From positions 62,001 through 126,000 of the forward strand of contig NZ_RDFA01000006.1 in NCBI RefSeq assembly GCF_004118325.1: a stretch of DNA of 64,000 nucleotides, given 5' to 3'. The stretch is from Halorientalis pallida. GTDB lineage: Archaea > Halobacteriota > Halobacteria > Halobacteriales > Haloarculaceae. Numbering within the stretch: position 1 is the stretch's first letter; every line of letters starts with the position of its first letter. The position numbers were made by a program, and so were the translations under genes. Of the stretch, positions 33,658 through 42,654 are shown piece after piece. The notes under the pieces are model-generated. The model was given only the letters and a program-made list of their open reading frames with translations, was not told the DNA's origin and did not search any database.

Positions 33658-34694
33658 CGGGCCACCTCCAGCTTCCGGGTCGCGTCGTCCCCGTCAGATT
33701 CGAGTTCGTCGTCGGTGAGCCGGAGGAACACGTCGTCGAGGGTGGGCGACCGCACGTCGAAGCCGGTGACGGCGACCCCCGCCGCATCGAGCGCGCGGAA
33801 CAGTTCATTGATCCCCTCTCTGACGTTCTCGGCCGTGATTGCGAGTCCGTCGTCCGTCGGCTCGACCGTGGCGGCGTCGAAGGCGTCCGACCGGTACACC
33901 GCTCGTGTCGCCCGCTCGGTGTCGGCGGCGTCGACGAGGGTCACGTCGAGGACGTCGCCGCCGACCGCCGACTTCAGGGCGGCCGGGGTGTCGGTGGTGA
34001 CGACTTCGCCGTCCTGGAGCAAGGCGAGTCGGTCACAGAGCCGGTCGACCTCTTCGAGATACTGGGTCGTCAGGAACACCGTCGTCCCGCGGTCGTTGAT
34101 CGACTGCAGGTACTCCCAGAACCGGAGTCGCGCCTCGGGGTCGAGGCCGGTCGTCGGTTCGTCGAGGAAGACGACCGGCGGCCGGTGGACGAGAACGGTC
34201 GCGGCGTCCAGCCGTTTCTTCATGCCGCCGGAGAACGTCTCCGCGCGCTGGTCGGTCACGTCGTCGAGCCCGACCAGTTCGAGCAGTTCGGCGATGCGGT
34301 CGTCGCGCGCTCCCTTCGGGACGCCGTAGACCTCGCAGGTGTACCGCACGTTCTCGCGAGCGGTCAGCTCCTCGTCGACGCTGGTCTCTTGGGCCATATA
34401 GCCGATGGACTCGCGGACGGCCTGTGACTCGTCGGTGGTGTCGTAGCCGTCGATCCGGACCGAGCCCCGCGTCGGGTCCAACAGTGTCACGAGGGTCTTG
34501 ATCGTGGTCGTCTTGCCGGCCCCGTTCGGGCCGAGGAAGCCGAAGAACTCCCCGGCACCGACGGTGAGGTCGACGCCGCGGACGGCTTCCGTGCCGTCGG
34601 CGTAGGTGACGTGGACGTTCTCTGCCTCGATGGCGAGCCGTCCCGCCGGCGGTTCGGCGCTGTTCGCCTCGACTGTGGGTCGTGTCGATTGCAT
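33654..34694 (-). CDS. ABC exporter ATP-binding protein (DrrA-like)
   Basis: This 346-residue ATPase has Walker A GPNGAGKTT, Q-loop MAQE, signature FSGGMKKRLDAA, Walker B VVFLDEPTTGLD and switch His position TTQYLEE (Gln in place of His, as in DrrA-type proteins). The C-terminal 100 residues form the DUF4162-like domain typical of DrrA. It lies first in a two-gene exporter operon. A bat-type regulator gene follows upstream on the same strand. Confidence 0.92.
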   Translation of the reverse strand: MQSTRPTVEANSAEPPAGRLAIEAENVHVTYADGTEAVRGVDLTVGAGEFFGFLGPNGAGKTTTIKTLVTLLDPTRGSVRIDGYDTTDESQAVRESIGYMAQETSVDEELTARENVRYTCEVYGVPKGARDDRIAELLELVGLDDVTDQRAETFSGGMKKRLDAATVLVHRPPVVFLDEPTTGLDPEARLRFWEYLQSINDRGTTVFLTTQYLEEVDRLCDRLALLQDGEVVTTDTPAALKSAVGGDVLDVTLVDAADTERATRAVYRSDAFDAATVEPTDDGLAITAENVREGINELFRALDAAGVAVTGFDVRSPTLDDVFLRLTDDELESDGDDATRKLEVAR

Positions 34695-34761
34695 CGCTGG
34701 ACACAGTGGTACCCCATCGCCCGGGCTAACCCTGTCTCTCAGTCGTCCGGCCGTTTAAGTG

Positions 34762-35448
34762 TCAGTCGGGCAGTGGCGGCCAGGTCGAAGCGACGGTCGT
34801 CTCGATGACGTGGGTCTGGGCGCGCCGGAGGCGTTCGGACAGCGAGGAGGCGGTGATCCCCAGCTCCGCGGCGACGTCCTCCAGTGACGCCGTTCGCGGA
34901 ATCTCGAAGTAGCCCATCTCGTAGGCGGTTCGGAGCGCTTCCTGCTGGCGGTCGGTCAGGCCCTCGCCCGGGGCCTCGGGTTCGCCGTCGCGGGTGAGCC
35001 GCCGGAGCCTAAAGCCCGCGTTTTCCTGCCAGAACTCGCGGAACGCGTCGAAGGCGTCGCGGTCGGCGAACCAGCCGGCCTGTATCCACCCCGTCGGCGT
35101 GACCTGAATTCGCTCGATCAGGGCGTCGGTCGTCGCCAGCGCGCGCAACCCGTCCAGATCGTCGATAGCGTCGCCGAGCGTCTCCTCCAGGCTCGTCGCG
35201 GGGACGGTCTGGTACTGCCGCGTCTCGCCCGCCTGCCCGACGAGCGTGTAGTCGGCGACGAACACCGACGACTCGAAGGCCCGCTCGAGGCCCTGCTGTT
35301 CGCCGCCGGTCACGTAGGTGATGAACAGCGGCCAGTTCCCGTGGTTGTACTGAATCTTCAGGTCCAGTTGCGCCTCGGGGACCGCCTTCGCCACGGAGAC
35401 GAGCGGGAGCGCCTCGCAGGTGATATCGAATTCGGCGACCAACCCCAT
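34762..35448 (-). CDS. Bat-type HTH_10 transcriptional regulator
   Basis: This 228-residue protein has an N-terminal sensor-like domain and a C-terminal bacterio-opsin-activator HTH: LTDRQQEALRTAYEMGYFEI, then DVAAELGITASSLSERLRRA. The family controls many haloarchaeal genes. It is transcribed toward and 67 bases upstream of the ABC exporter genes, so it may regulate them. Start at ATG 35448; a longer frame adds only seven residues. Confidence 0.85.
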   Translation of the reverse strand: MGLVAEFDITCEALPLVSVAKAVPEAQLDLKIQYNHGNWPLFITYVTGGEQQGLERAFESSVFVADYTLVGQAGETRQYQTVPATSLEETLGDAIDDLDGLRALATTDALIERIQVTPTGWIQAGWFADRDAFDAFREFWQENAGFRLRRLTRDGEPEAPGEGLTDRQQEALRTAYEMGYFEIPRTASLEDVAAELGITASSLSERLRRAQTHVIETTVASTWPPLPD

Positions 35449-35591
35449 GGCTGTCGGATGCTCGCCCCGCCCCATGTGCGTGTCGGACCACGACGATGTT
35501 TGCGGGTAATTCTCCGGCTACCTGGATGATTAAAGAGTATTATTTCGTTTAACGAGCATCGTTTTACGTGCGTGTCGGTCACTGGCTGGTA

Positions 35592-35717
35592 ATGACACGC
35601 TACAGCGCCAGTCGGGGGATCATGTACTCTGCTCCGCCGACGGACGACGATGACGAGGAGGCGGCGGAGGCGACGCCGGCCGCGGAGAACGGGGAAGCGG
35701 CGACGGCGGACGACTGA
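35592..35717 (+). CDS. Small acidic protein of 41 residues
   Basis: The ORF reads MTRYSASRGIMYSAPPTDDD and then an Asp/Glu/Ala-rich tail. Third-position GC is high as in real genes, and the preceding DNA (35520-35560) is AT-rich with TATTTCGTTTA, typical of a promoter. It is too short to assign; I recall similar short acidic haloarchaeal proteins but no name. Confidence 0.5.
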   Translation: MTRYSASRGIMYSAPPTDDDDEEAAEATPAAENGEAATADD

Positions 35718-35753
35718 CGGCAGGACGAGCGAAGCGGGGAACGAAGTGACCCG

Positions 35754-35780
35754 CGAGAGCGCGATCGGAGCGCGCTCTCG
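35754..35780. repeat. Perfect 10-bp hairpin between small ORF and pdxT
   Basis: CGAGAGCGCG and CGCGCTCTCG are separated by ATCGGAG. It ends 10 bases before the TATA element of pdxT, so it may terminate the upstream transcript or be a further palindromic element. Confidence 0.6.
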
Positions 35781-35789
35781 AACGGAGAG

Positions 35790-35797
35790 GTTTTTGG
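35790..35797 (+). promoter_or_regulatory. TATA-like element of pdxT
   Basis: GTTTTTGG lies 23-30 bases before ATG 35820. Confidence 0.45.
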
Positions 35798-35819
35798 GTG
35801 CAGGTCCTAATGGTGGGTA

Positions 35820-36404
35820 ATGACTGTCACTGCAGGCGTCGTCGCCGTGCAGGGCGACGTGAGCGAACACGCCGCGGCCATCGAGCGGGCCGCCGCGTCC
35901 CACGGGCAGGACGCCGAAGTGCGGGAGATCAGGGAGTCGGGGATCGTGCCCGAGTGCGACCTGCTCCTGTTGCCTGGCGGCGAGTCGACGACGATCTCGC
36001 GGTTGCTCCAGCGCGAGGGGATCGCCCCCGAGATCAGAGACCACGTCGAGGCGGACAAGCCGGTGCTGGCGACGTGTGCGGGGTTGATCGTCCTCTCGAC
36101 GGACGCCAACGACGACCGCGTCGAGACGCTGGATCTGGTGGACGCGACCGTCGAGCGCAACGCCTTCGGCCGGCAGAAAGACAGCTTCGAGGCCCCGCTT
36201 TCCGTGGCTGGGCTGGACGAGCCCTTCCACGCCGTGTTCATCCGCGCGCCGCTGATCGAGTCGGTCGGCGACGCCGAGGTGCTGGCGGCGTGGGACGGGC
36301 GGCCGGTCGCCGTGCGGGACGGGCCGGTCGTGGGGACCTCGTTCCACCCGGAACTGACCGACGATGCGCGGATGCACGACCTCGCCTTCTTCGCCGACGA
36401 CTGA
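35820..36404 (+). CDS. pdxT: Pyridoxal 5'-phosphate synthase glutaminase subunit
   Basis: PdxT hydrolyses glutamine and channels ammonia to PdxS for pyridoxal phosphate synthesis. The 194-residue protein has PGGESTT (oxyanion region), the nucleophile Cys in ATCAGLIVL and the His-Glu pair in TSFHPEL. The family's typical GIQGA start is replaced by GVVAVQGDVSEH. No pdxS is in the window. Confidence 0.95.
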   Translation: MTVTAGVVAVQGDVSEHAAAIERAAASHGQDAEVREIRESGIVPECDLLLLPGGESTTISRLLQREGIAPEIRDHVEADKPVLATCAGLIVLSTDANDDRVETLDLVDATVERNAFGRQKDSFEAPLSVAGLDEPFHAVFIRAPLIESVGDAEVLAAWDGRPVAVRDGPVVGTSFHPELTDDARMHDLAFFADD

Positions 36405-36465
36405 CTCGGCGGGGGCGGGGGGCCGGTGACCGGGGTTTTTTCCGACTCACGCCCTCGGCCAGGGT

Positions 36466-36912
36466 ATGGACGCATCTATCGACGCCGTGCGGGTCGCCGG
36501 CACGCCGACGGGGCCGGTGCCGGTCGTCTTGCTCGCGGTCGAGGGCGAGTCGGATCTGTTGCCGATCTTCATCGGGTTCGACGAGGCCGCGAGCATCGCC
36601 CGCGGGCTCGACGCCGAGGACATCGGGCGGCCGCTGACCCACGACCTCACGCTGAACCTGGTGGAGGAACTCGGTGGGCGGATCGAGCGCGTCGCCGTCA
36701 GCGACGTCGAGGACGGGACCTACATCGCCGACCTCCACCTGGCGACGCCGCGGGAGTCGACGGTGCTCGACGCGCGGCCGAGCGATTCGCTGGCGCTGGC
36801 CGCCCGGACGAACGCGCCCCTGGCGGTCGACGAGTCCGTCTTCGAGGCGGGGCGGCGCGACCCCGACGAGTTCGACGACCTGGACGACATCCGCGAAGTG
36901 ATGGAAGTTTAG
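36466..36912 (+). CDS. DUF151 (bifunctional nuclease) family protein
   Basis: This 148-residue protein has the DUF151/BFN fold: LLPIFIGFDEAASIARGL, the conserved RPLTHDLTLNLVEELGG and a DARPSDSLALAART segment. Plant BFN1-type proteins show DNase/RNase activity, but archaeal members are not characterised. A T-rich element (36434-36442) lies 27 bases before ATG 36466. The hisE gene follows 22 bases after its stop. Confidence 0.9.
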   Translation: MDASIDAVRVAGTPTGPVPVVLLAVEGESDLLPIFIGFDEAASIARGLDAEDIGRPLTHDLTLNLVEELGGRIERVAVSDVEDGTYIADLHLATPRESTVLDARPSDSLALAARTNAPLAVDESVFEAGRRDPDEFDDLDDIREVMEV

Positions 36913-36934
36913 TCGCCCGGTGAGAAAGACAGGC

Positions 36935-37228
36935 ATGGACGATACCGACGCCGTCCTCGACGAACTGTTCGCGGTCATCGAGGACCGCAAGGAACAGTTG
37001 CCCGAGGACTCCTACACCGCCTCGCTGTTCACCCACGAGAAAGGCGAGAACGCCGTCCTCGAAAAACTGGGCGAGGAGACGACCGAACTCCTGCTCGCGG
37101 CAAAAGACGACGACCGCGAGGAGATCGCTCACGAGGCCGCCGACATCGTCTATCACATGCTGGTCCTGCTCTCGATGAAGGAGATGGGCGTGGCCGATCT
37201 GCGGGCGGAGTTGCGAGAGCGGCGGTAG
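36935..37228 (+). CDS. hisE: Phosphoribosyl-ATP pyrophosphatase
   Basis: HisE hydrolyses phosphoribosyl-ATP to phosphoribosyl-AMP, step two of histidine synthesis. The 97-residue protein has the MazG-like all-helical pattern: SYTASLF, ENAVLEKLGEETTELLLAAK (the EE..E metal site) and HEAADIVYHMLVLL. It is free-standing, as in many archaea, and follows the DUF151 gene closely, suggesting a shared transcript. Confidence 0.93.
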   Translation: MDDTDAVLDELFAVIEDRKEQLPEDSYTASLFTHEKGENAVLEKLGEETTELLLAAKDDDREEIAHEAADIVYHMLVLLSMKEMGVADLRAELRERR

Positions 37229-37244
37229 TCCCGGTCCAGCGCCG

Positions 37245-38663
37245 TCACTCGCGGTTCGGACAGACCGTGACGCCGGTGAACTCGAAGCGGGTCCCGTCGC
37301 CTTCCTCGGCCAGTGATACGTCCCAGCCGTGAGCCTGGGCGATCTCTCTGACGATGGCGAGCCCCATCCCCGTCCCGTCGCCGGTCGTGTAGCCGTAGTC
37401 GAACACGAAGTCTCGCTCGTCGGGTAGGATACCGGGGCCGTCGTCTTCGACGTAGAAGCCGACGGGGTCGTCGCCGAGTACGCCGAGGCGGACGGTCACG
37501 TCGTGGCCGCCGTGGGTGACGGCGTTCGAGTAGAGGTTCTGGAGCAGTTCCACCAGTCGGTCGGCGTCGGCTTCGACGGCACAGTCGGTCCGACACTCCA
37601 GCGTGGCGTCGGGGGCGTTGACCCGGCCCCACGCGGCGCGGGCACAGCCCTCGAGGTCCGTCTCCCCGAGTTCGCCGATGACCTGTCCGTCCCGAGCCAG
37701 CGTGAGCACGTCGTCGATCAACGCCTCCATGCGATCGACGGCGTCCTCGATGTGATCGTGGTGGCCGCTCCCGCTCTCGGCCCGGGCGGCTTCGACGCGG
37801 GCGCGGATCACCTGCAGGGGGTTCCGGAGATCGTGCGAGACGACGCTCGCGAACCGCTCCAGGCGCTCGTTCTGCCGTTCGAGTTCCCGCTGGTACTGCT
37901 CGCGCTCGGTCACGTCCCGGGAGTTGACGACCACACCGGCGAGGGCGGGGTCCCTGAGGCGGTTGTGGGCGACCGACTCCAGGGTGCGCCACTCGCCGGC
38001 CGCGGTCTGCATCCGGTAGGTGACCTGTCGCGTCTCGCCGAGCCAATTCTTCGGATCGGCGAAAAACGAAAGCACCCGGTCCCGGTCGTCGGGATGGATG
38101 CGGTCGACAGGGTTCTGATCGACGCACTCCGCTGGGGAGTAGCCCATGATGTCTTCGATGATCGGGTTGACGTAGCGGACCGTCCCGTCTCTGCGGTGGA
38201 TCGTGAGCACATCCGTCGAGAACTCGACGAGTTGTTCGAACCGCCCGGCCGGCTCCTCCTTACCGGTCAGGTCCGGTCGAACGCGGGCGAGCGCGTCGCT
38301 CAACCGGTCGGCGAGGATGTCCGCGTCCGGGTCCGATTCGACAGGGACGTACTCGGTCACGCCGACCGAGAGGGCGTCGCTGACGAGTCGTTCGTCACCG
38401 TCACGCGAGAACAGGACGAACGGGACCGTCGGCCGCTGGCGTCGCGCCCGTTCTAAGAGGTCGACCCCGTCCATGTCCGCGAGTTCCGCGGCACTCAGCA
38501 CGGCACCGACGGCTCCATCGTCCAGCATCTCGAGGGCCGCCGCGCCGCGCTCGGCCGTCTCCACCGACGACACCTCTGTCGTCTCGGCCAACTCCTCGCT
38601 CAGCGCGTCCGGGTCCGGCTCGGGTGCGACCAGCACCGTTGGCGGGCCACTCCCGTCGACCAT
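37245..38663 (-). CDS. PAS-domain sensor histidine kinase with degenerate receiver domain
   Basis: Domains of this 472-residue protein, in order: a receiver-like domain (about 1-130), a PAS domain (about 150-265, with RYVNPIIEDIMGYSPAE), HisKA (SHDLRNPLQ) and HATPase (NLYSNAVTHGG, EDDGPGI, GTGMGLAIVRE). There is no membrane helix, so sensing is cytoplasmic. In the receiver, the acidic pocket (VLVAPEPD instead of L.VDDD) and phosphoacceptor position (LSAAEL instead of .SD..M) lack the expected Asp residues, so it is a pseudo-receiver. A TATA-like GATAAG lies about 27 bases before the start. Confidence 0.88.
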   Translation of the reverse strand: MVDGSGPPTVLVAPEPDPDALSEELAETTEVSSVETAERGAAALEMLDDGAVGAVLSAAELADMDGVDLLERARRQRPTVPFVLFSRDGDERLVSDALSVGVTEYVPVESDPDADILADRLSDALARVRPDLTGKEEPAGRFEQLVEFSTDVLTIHRRDGTVRYVNPIIEDIMGYSPAECVDQNPVDRIHPDDRDRVLSFFADPKNWLGETRQVTYRMQTAAGEWRTLESVAHNRLRDPALAGVVVNSRDVTEREQYQRELERQNERLERFASVVSHDLRNPLQVIRARVEAARAESGSGHHDHIEDAVDRMEALIDDVLTLARDGQVIGELGETDLEGCARAAWGRVNAPDATLECRTDCAVEADADRLVELLQNLYSNAVTHGGHDVTVRLGVLGDDPVGFYVEDDGPGILPDERDFVFDYGYTTGDGTGMGLAIVREIAQAHGWDVSLAEEGDGTRFEFTGVTVCPNRE

Positions 38664-38815
38664 CGGCCGTGTTATGCACTGCTCGCACTTATCAATTGCT
38701 GGTTATTTCCCACAGGGCGGCAGAAAACGATCGTTCCGCGGCTCTGGGACCGTGTGCAGCGGCCCGCTGAGGTGTGGTCGGTCCGTGGCCGGTCGAGTGC
38801 GTGCCAAAGGACGCG

Positions 38816-38824
38816 CTTTTATGC
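38816..38824 (+). promoter_or_regulatory. TATA-like element for the NOG1-type GTPase
   Basis: CTTTTATGC lies 24-32 bases before ATG 38848 and supports that start over the in-frame ATG at 38821, which it overlaps. Confidence 0.5.
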
Positions 38825-38847
38825 ACGAACCGTCTACGGACGGCAAC

Positions 38848-39810
38848 ATGATTCTCGAGGACCTCCCGACGACGCCCACGTCGGAGGAGCTCATCGATCA
38901 GGCGTTCTCCCGGGCGGCTCGTGCGGGGCGGGCCAAATCCGGGTTCGAGGCCCAGCAGTCGATGCTCCAGACCGCCGCGAACGTCGTCTCGGACAACCTC
39001 GAGAACGTCGTGACGTCCTGGCCCGATATCGACGAACTCGACCCCTTCTACCGCGAGTTGATCGACGCCCTCGTGGGCGTCGACGATCTACGCCAGCACC
39101 TCTCGGAGATCGGCTGGGCCAGTCGGAAGGCCAGCGACATCCGCGACGAGTACCAGGGTCGGTTCCGGAACGTCGACGCCGACGGCGCGAAGAAGCTCCG
39201 CAAGCAGGCGTTCGCCCGCATCGCGGACGTGGTGGAGGAGGTCGAAGGCGACCTCGAAGCCGTCAACGAGGCCCGCAACACCCTCCGGGAGTTGCCGGAC
39301 ATCCGGCCCGACGAGCCGACCATCGTCGTCGCTGGCTACCCAAACGTGGGTAAATCCTCCTTCGTCAACCGAGTCACCAACGCTCGCAACGAGACGGCCT
39401 CCTACCCCTTCACGACCACCGAGATCCGGGTGGGCCACATCGAGCGTGACCACATCCGTTATCAACTCGTGGACACGCCCGGCCTGCTGGACCGGCCGCC
39501 GGAGGACCGCAACGAGATCGAATCGCAGGCGGTCAGCGCGCTCGAACACCTCGCCGACGCCGTGCTGGTGATGGTCGACGCCAGCGGGGAGTGCGGGTAT
39601 CCCCTCGACGTGCAGCTCGAACTCAGGGACGCGCTGGCGGCCCGGTTCGCGGACGTGCCCGTCCTGACGGTGTGTAACAAGAGCGACCGGTCGACCGACG
39701 TGGACGCCGACCTGTACATGAGCGTCACCGAGGGCGAGAACGTCCAGGAGACGCTCGACGCGGCCGTCGAGGCCGTCGGGTACGAGCCCGAACTGCCCTA
39801 CGACGAGTGA
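38848..39810 (+). CDS. NOG1-family GTPase
   Basis: This 320-residue protein has an N-terminal helical NOG1 domain (about 1-150) and a G domain: G1 GYPNVGKSS, G2 ASYPFTTTEI, G3 DTPGLLD and G4 NKSD. NOG1 is needed for 60S ribosome assembly in eukaryotes; the archaeal homologue is thought to act in large-subunit maturation. It converges on a DUF389 gene with one base between the stops. Confidence 0.93.
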   Translation: MILEDLPTTPTSEELIDQAFSRAARAGRAKSGFEAQQSMLQTAANVVSDNLENVVTSWPDIDELDPFYRELIDALVGVDDLRQHLSEIGWASRKASDIRDEYQGRFRNVDADGAKKLRKQAFARIADVVEEVEGDLEAVNEARNTLRELPDIRPDEPTIVVAGYPNVGKSSFVNRVTNARNETASYPFTTTEIRVGHIERDHIRYQLVDTPGLLDRPPEDRNEIESQAVSALEHLADAVLVMVDASGECGYPLDVQLELRDALAARFADVPVLTVCNKSDRSTDVDADLYMSVTEGENVQETLDAAVEAVGYEPELPYDE

Positions 39811-39811
39811 G

Positions 39812-41116
39812 TCAGGCGTCTTCGATGGTCACGTAGCGGACCTGTGTCTCCACGTCGTGGCCGGCCGCGCGGTCGACGGCGGTGTCGATTCGTCCACTGA
39901 GTCCGGCCACCGACTCGCCGTTCCCGGGCGGGACGCCGACGGTCACGACCACGCGGTCGGACTGGCTCAGCAGGATGCTCTCGGTGAACTGTACTTCGGT
40001 GTCCAGAAGCGTCGCACGCTCGGTGTCAGCGACCACGCCCTCGACGCCCCCGCGGATGTCCTCCTCGCTGGCGGCGTTCTGAAAGGAGTTGTAGGTGACC
40101 CCGCCCAGGAAGATCGAGAGGACGGCGATGGCGACCGCCAGGATGGCCACGCGTTTCAACACCGCGCTCCGGGCCTGGTCGAGCTGGAACCAGTTGTGGG
40201 GCCGGTAACCGCTGTACCAGAGGACGGCGATGGCGGCGACGTTGATCGAGAGGCCGTTGACCAGCGCGAGAACGCCCGACCCGACACTGACCATCGGGAG
40301 GCCCCAGGCGACGCCGATGCCGACCGTGGCGGCCGGCGGGATCAGGGCGACGGCGATCATGACGCCCACGATGGCCGCCGAGACGCCCGAGGACAGCGAG
40401 AGCGCGCCGGCGACGCCGGCCCCCAGCGCGACCGCCAGCGAGAGGAAGTCCGGGGCCAGTCGCTCGCGGATTTCGGGGACCTCGGTGATCTCGATGCCGG
40501 GTGGAACGAGGTGGGCGTACCGGACGAGGACGGCGAAGGCGGCGGCGCTGACGACCGCCAGTGACATGCCCAGCACCTGTAGTTTGACGCCACGAACGAA
40601 CAACTCGTCTTCGTCGAGGACGGTGCCGACGCTGGCGGCCATCGCCGGGCCGATGAGGGGGGCGATGACCATCGAGCCGACGACGACCGCCGGCGAGTCG
40701 AGCAACAGGCCGGCGGTGGCGATGATGGCGCTGATGACCGTCATGGTCGCGTAGGTCTGCAGCGTCGGGGCCAGTTCCTCCGCGCGGCTCTGTAACTCCT
40801 CGCGAGCGATGCGGTTCTCGTCGATTGCTTCCTCCTCGGCGTACCTGCCCTCCAGTTCCTCGAACCGTCGGGAGACGACGGTGCTGGCCTCGACGACGAC
40901 GGTGTAGGCCTCGTCGTCGATGCCCGCGTCTCGGAGCCGTTCGAGGACGGGCTCGACCGCAGGATTGGGCAGCGGCGCGTAGACGATGGCCGTGAACTCG
41001 CGGCCGCTGGTCTCGTCGGTGACGACGTAGTCGACACCCTCGTCGTCGAGGGCACCGAGAACCGTCTCGCGTTTCCCCGTCGGGATGGTCACCTGGAGGA
41101 GTCGCACACCCGACAC
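39812..41116 (-). CDS. TIGR00341/DUF389 family membrane protein
   Basis: This 434-residue protein has a soluble N-terminal domain (about 1-105), six to seven helices marked by the family's [17 protein letters not shown] and [16 protein letters not shown], and a soluble C-terminal part. DUF389 proteins are widespread; the function is unproven. It sits between two GTPase genes on the other strand. Confidence 0.9.
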   Translation of the reverse strand: MSGVRLLQVTIPTGKRETVLGALDDEGVDYVVTDETSGREFTAIVYAPLPNPAVEPVLERLRDAGIDDEAYTVVVEASTVVSRRFEELEGRYAEEEAIDENRIAREELQSRAEELAPTLQTYATMTVISAIIATAGLLLDSPAVVVGSMVIAPLIGPAMAASVGTVLDEDELFVRGVKLQVLGMSLAVVSAAAFAVLVRYAHLVPPGIEITEVPEIRERLAPDFLSLAVALGAGVAGALSLSSGVSAAIVGVMIAVALIPPAATVGIGVAWGLPMVSVGSGVLALVNGLSINVAAIAVLWYSGYRPHNWFQLDQARSAVLKRVAILAVAIAVLSIFLGGVTYNSFQNAASEEDIRGGVEGVVADTERATLLDTEVQFTESILLSQSDRVVVTVGVPPGNGESVAGLSGRIDTAVDRAAGHDVETQVRYVTIEDA

Positions 41117-41185
41117 TCACACGGCGGTGGGAAATACGTGGCGGGCCGCGGCCACCACGGGCCTTCCACAGGCCGAAATAGCGGC

Positions 41186-41193
41186 CCTTATCC
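41186..41193 (+). promoter_or_regulatory. TATA-like element of engB
   Basis: CCTTATCC lies 24-31 bases before ATG 41217. Confidence 0.45.
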
Positions 41194-41216
41194 GGCCCAG
41201 TCGTCTACACCGCCCC

Positions 41217-41834
41217 ATGTTCGATTCGCGGCCGAACCGGAGCGCGGAGGTCGTCCTCGTGGGGCGCTCGAACGTCGGCAAGTCGACGCTGATGCGTGAA
41301 CTGACCGGCCACACGTTCGATACGGGCCAGCGACCTGGAGTTACCCGCCAGCCCAACCACTACGACTGGAACGCCGAGGACTTCGTCCTCACCGACCTCC
41401 CCGGCTTCGGGTTCATGAAAGGCGTCCCCGACGAGGTCCGCGAGGAGATCAAAGACGACATCGTCGCGTACCTGGAGACCCACGCCGAGCAGATCCTCGT
41501 CGCGGTGCTGGTGGTCGACGGGAAAGCGGTGATCGACATCATCGACCGCCACTCCGGGCCCGACGAGATTCCACACGACGTGGAGATGTTCCACTTCCTG
41601 CGTGACATGGGCATCCCCGTCGTCGTCGCGGTCAACAAGATGGACAAGGTCGACGACCGCGACGAGCGTCTGGACGCGCTCTGTGATCGACTCGGACTGC
41701 TCCCGCCCTGGAAACAGTGGCAGGAGACCATCGCCCCGATCACCGCCAAACGCGGCTCCATCGACCCCATGACCGAGGCCGTCCGCCACCACCTCCACGA
41801 GCAGCAACGCGACGACCTCTTCACCTTTTTCTGA
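41217..41834 (+). CDS. engB: EngB/YsxC-type GTP-binding protein
   Basis: This 205-residue GTPase has G1 [10 protein letters not shown]2 RPGVTRQ, G3 DLPGFGF and G4 NKMD. Bacterial EngB assists large ribosomal subunit assembly; archaeal homologues are presumed to do likewise. It appears monocistronic, with a T-rich stretch (41837-41846) after the stop that may end transcription. Confidence 0.92.
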   Translation: MFDSRPNRSAEVVLVGRSNVGKSTLMRELTGHTFDTGQRPGVTRQPNHYDWNAEDFVLTDLPGFGFMKGVPDEVREEIKDDIVAYLETHAEQILVAVLVVDGKAVIDIIDRHSGPDEIPHDVEMFHFLRDMGIPVVVAVNKMDKVDDRDERLDALCDRLGLLPPWKQWQETIAPITAKRGSIDPMTEAVRHHLHEQQRDDLFTFF

Positions 41835-42140
41835 GAGTTTTATTCCGTGGAATTATCGATTGTGAAAAGTGGCTGCGGGCGAACTGGGGCGACCGACCGG
41901 TCGCTGTCGGGTGATCGAGACCGACGTATCTCGGGGGTACAGTAGAAAACGGGGGGTAGAGGGGGATGTTGGGGGGTGGCACCCGAAAATTGGGTGCACC
42001 TGAGCTTTGGAGCCTGATAATAATGAACCTTCCGACTGGCGACCCTCCTGACAGCTAGCCAACAGACAGTGGGCGGGGGGTTCGAGGTGTCGCCGGCGGG
42101 TGCCCGAGGTGGTGAAAGGGATTAGTGGGCCCGCCGCCAA
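41835..42140. other. Intergenic region with G-runs and a stem-loop
   Basis: No gene is seen in these 306 bases. After the TTTTATT just past engB there are four runs of five or six G (41933-41937, 41951-41956, 41961-41965, 41971-41976), able to form a G-quadruplex on this strand, and directly behind them a stem GCACCC/GGGTGC (41979-41997, loop GAAAATT) extended by three more pairs past a bulge. An AT-rich ATAATAATGA follows at 42018-42027. It may be a leader or small RNA; the evidence does not decide. Confidence 0.5.
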
Positions 42141-42623
42141 ATGGCAGTCGTGACCACGCCCGCACCCGACTCCGATGCGCCCCCGCCGACCGTCCGGGAG
42201 GCGGTCAAGGCGGACCTGCTCGCGGTGTATCGCATCGAGAAGGCCTCGTTCCCCCAGCCGTGGCCCTTCGCCGCCTTCCAGCGGTACGTCGGGGAACCGG
42301 CCTTCCTCGTCGCGGAGGTCGGTGCCGGCGTCGCGGGCTACATCGTCGCCGACTCGGTGCCCAACCACGGCCGGCCGCTGGGTCACGTCAAGGACCTGGC
42401 CGTCCACCCCGACCAGCGGGGCCAGGGCGTCGGCTCCACGCTCCTCCAGCGGGCACTCGGCGTCATGCGCGCCCAGAACGCCGCCGAAGTGAAACTCGAA
42501 GTCCGGGAGAGCAACGAGACGGCGCGGCGGCTCTACGAATCCTTCGGCTTCGAGCACCGGCGGACGGTCCCTCGCTACTACGACGACGGGGAGAACGCCC
42601 TCGTCATGATCGCCGACCTGTAA
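42141..42623 (+). CDS. rimI: Ribosomal protein-type N-terminal acetyltransferase RimI
   Basis: This 160-residue GNAT protein has the RimI pattern: EKASFPQPWPFAAF, motif A VHPDQRGQGVGSTLL (acetyl-CoA pyrophosphate loop), then KLEVRESNETARRLYESFGF and RYYDDGENALVM, matching the family's YY..PE.DAL.M. Archaeal RimI (Ard1-like) acetylates protein N-termini broadly. The first 20 residues are a Pro/Asp-rich extension. It leads the DUF5810/DUF5809 row. Confidence 0.92.
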   Translation: MAVVTTPAPDSDAPPPTVREAVKADLLAVYRIEKASFPQPWPFAAFQRYVGEPAFLVAEVGAGVAGYIVADSVPNHGRPLGHVKDLAVHPDQRGQGVGSTLLQRALGVMRAQNAAEVKLEVRESNETARRLYESFGFEHRRTVPRYYDDGENALVMIADL

Positions 42624-42654
42624 GGCCTATCCGTCCGCACGCGTACCCTCGGGT

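Noticed and set aside
42001-42030. C/D box small RNA
   Set aside because: CTGA and ATGA-like stretches are present, but no properly spaced C, D', C' and D boxes could be set.
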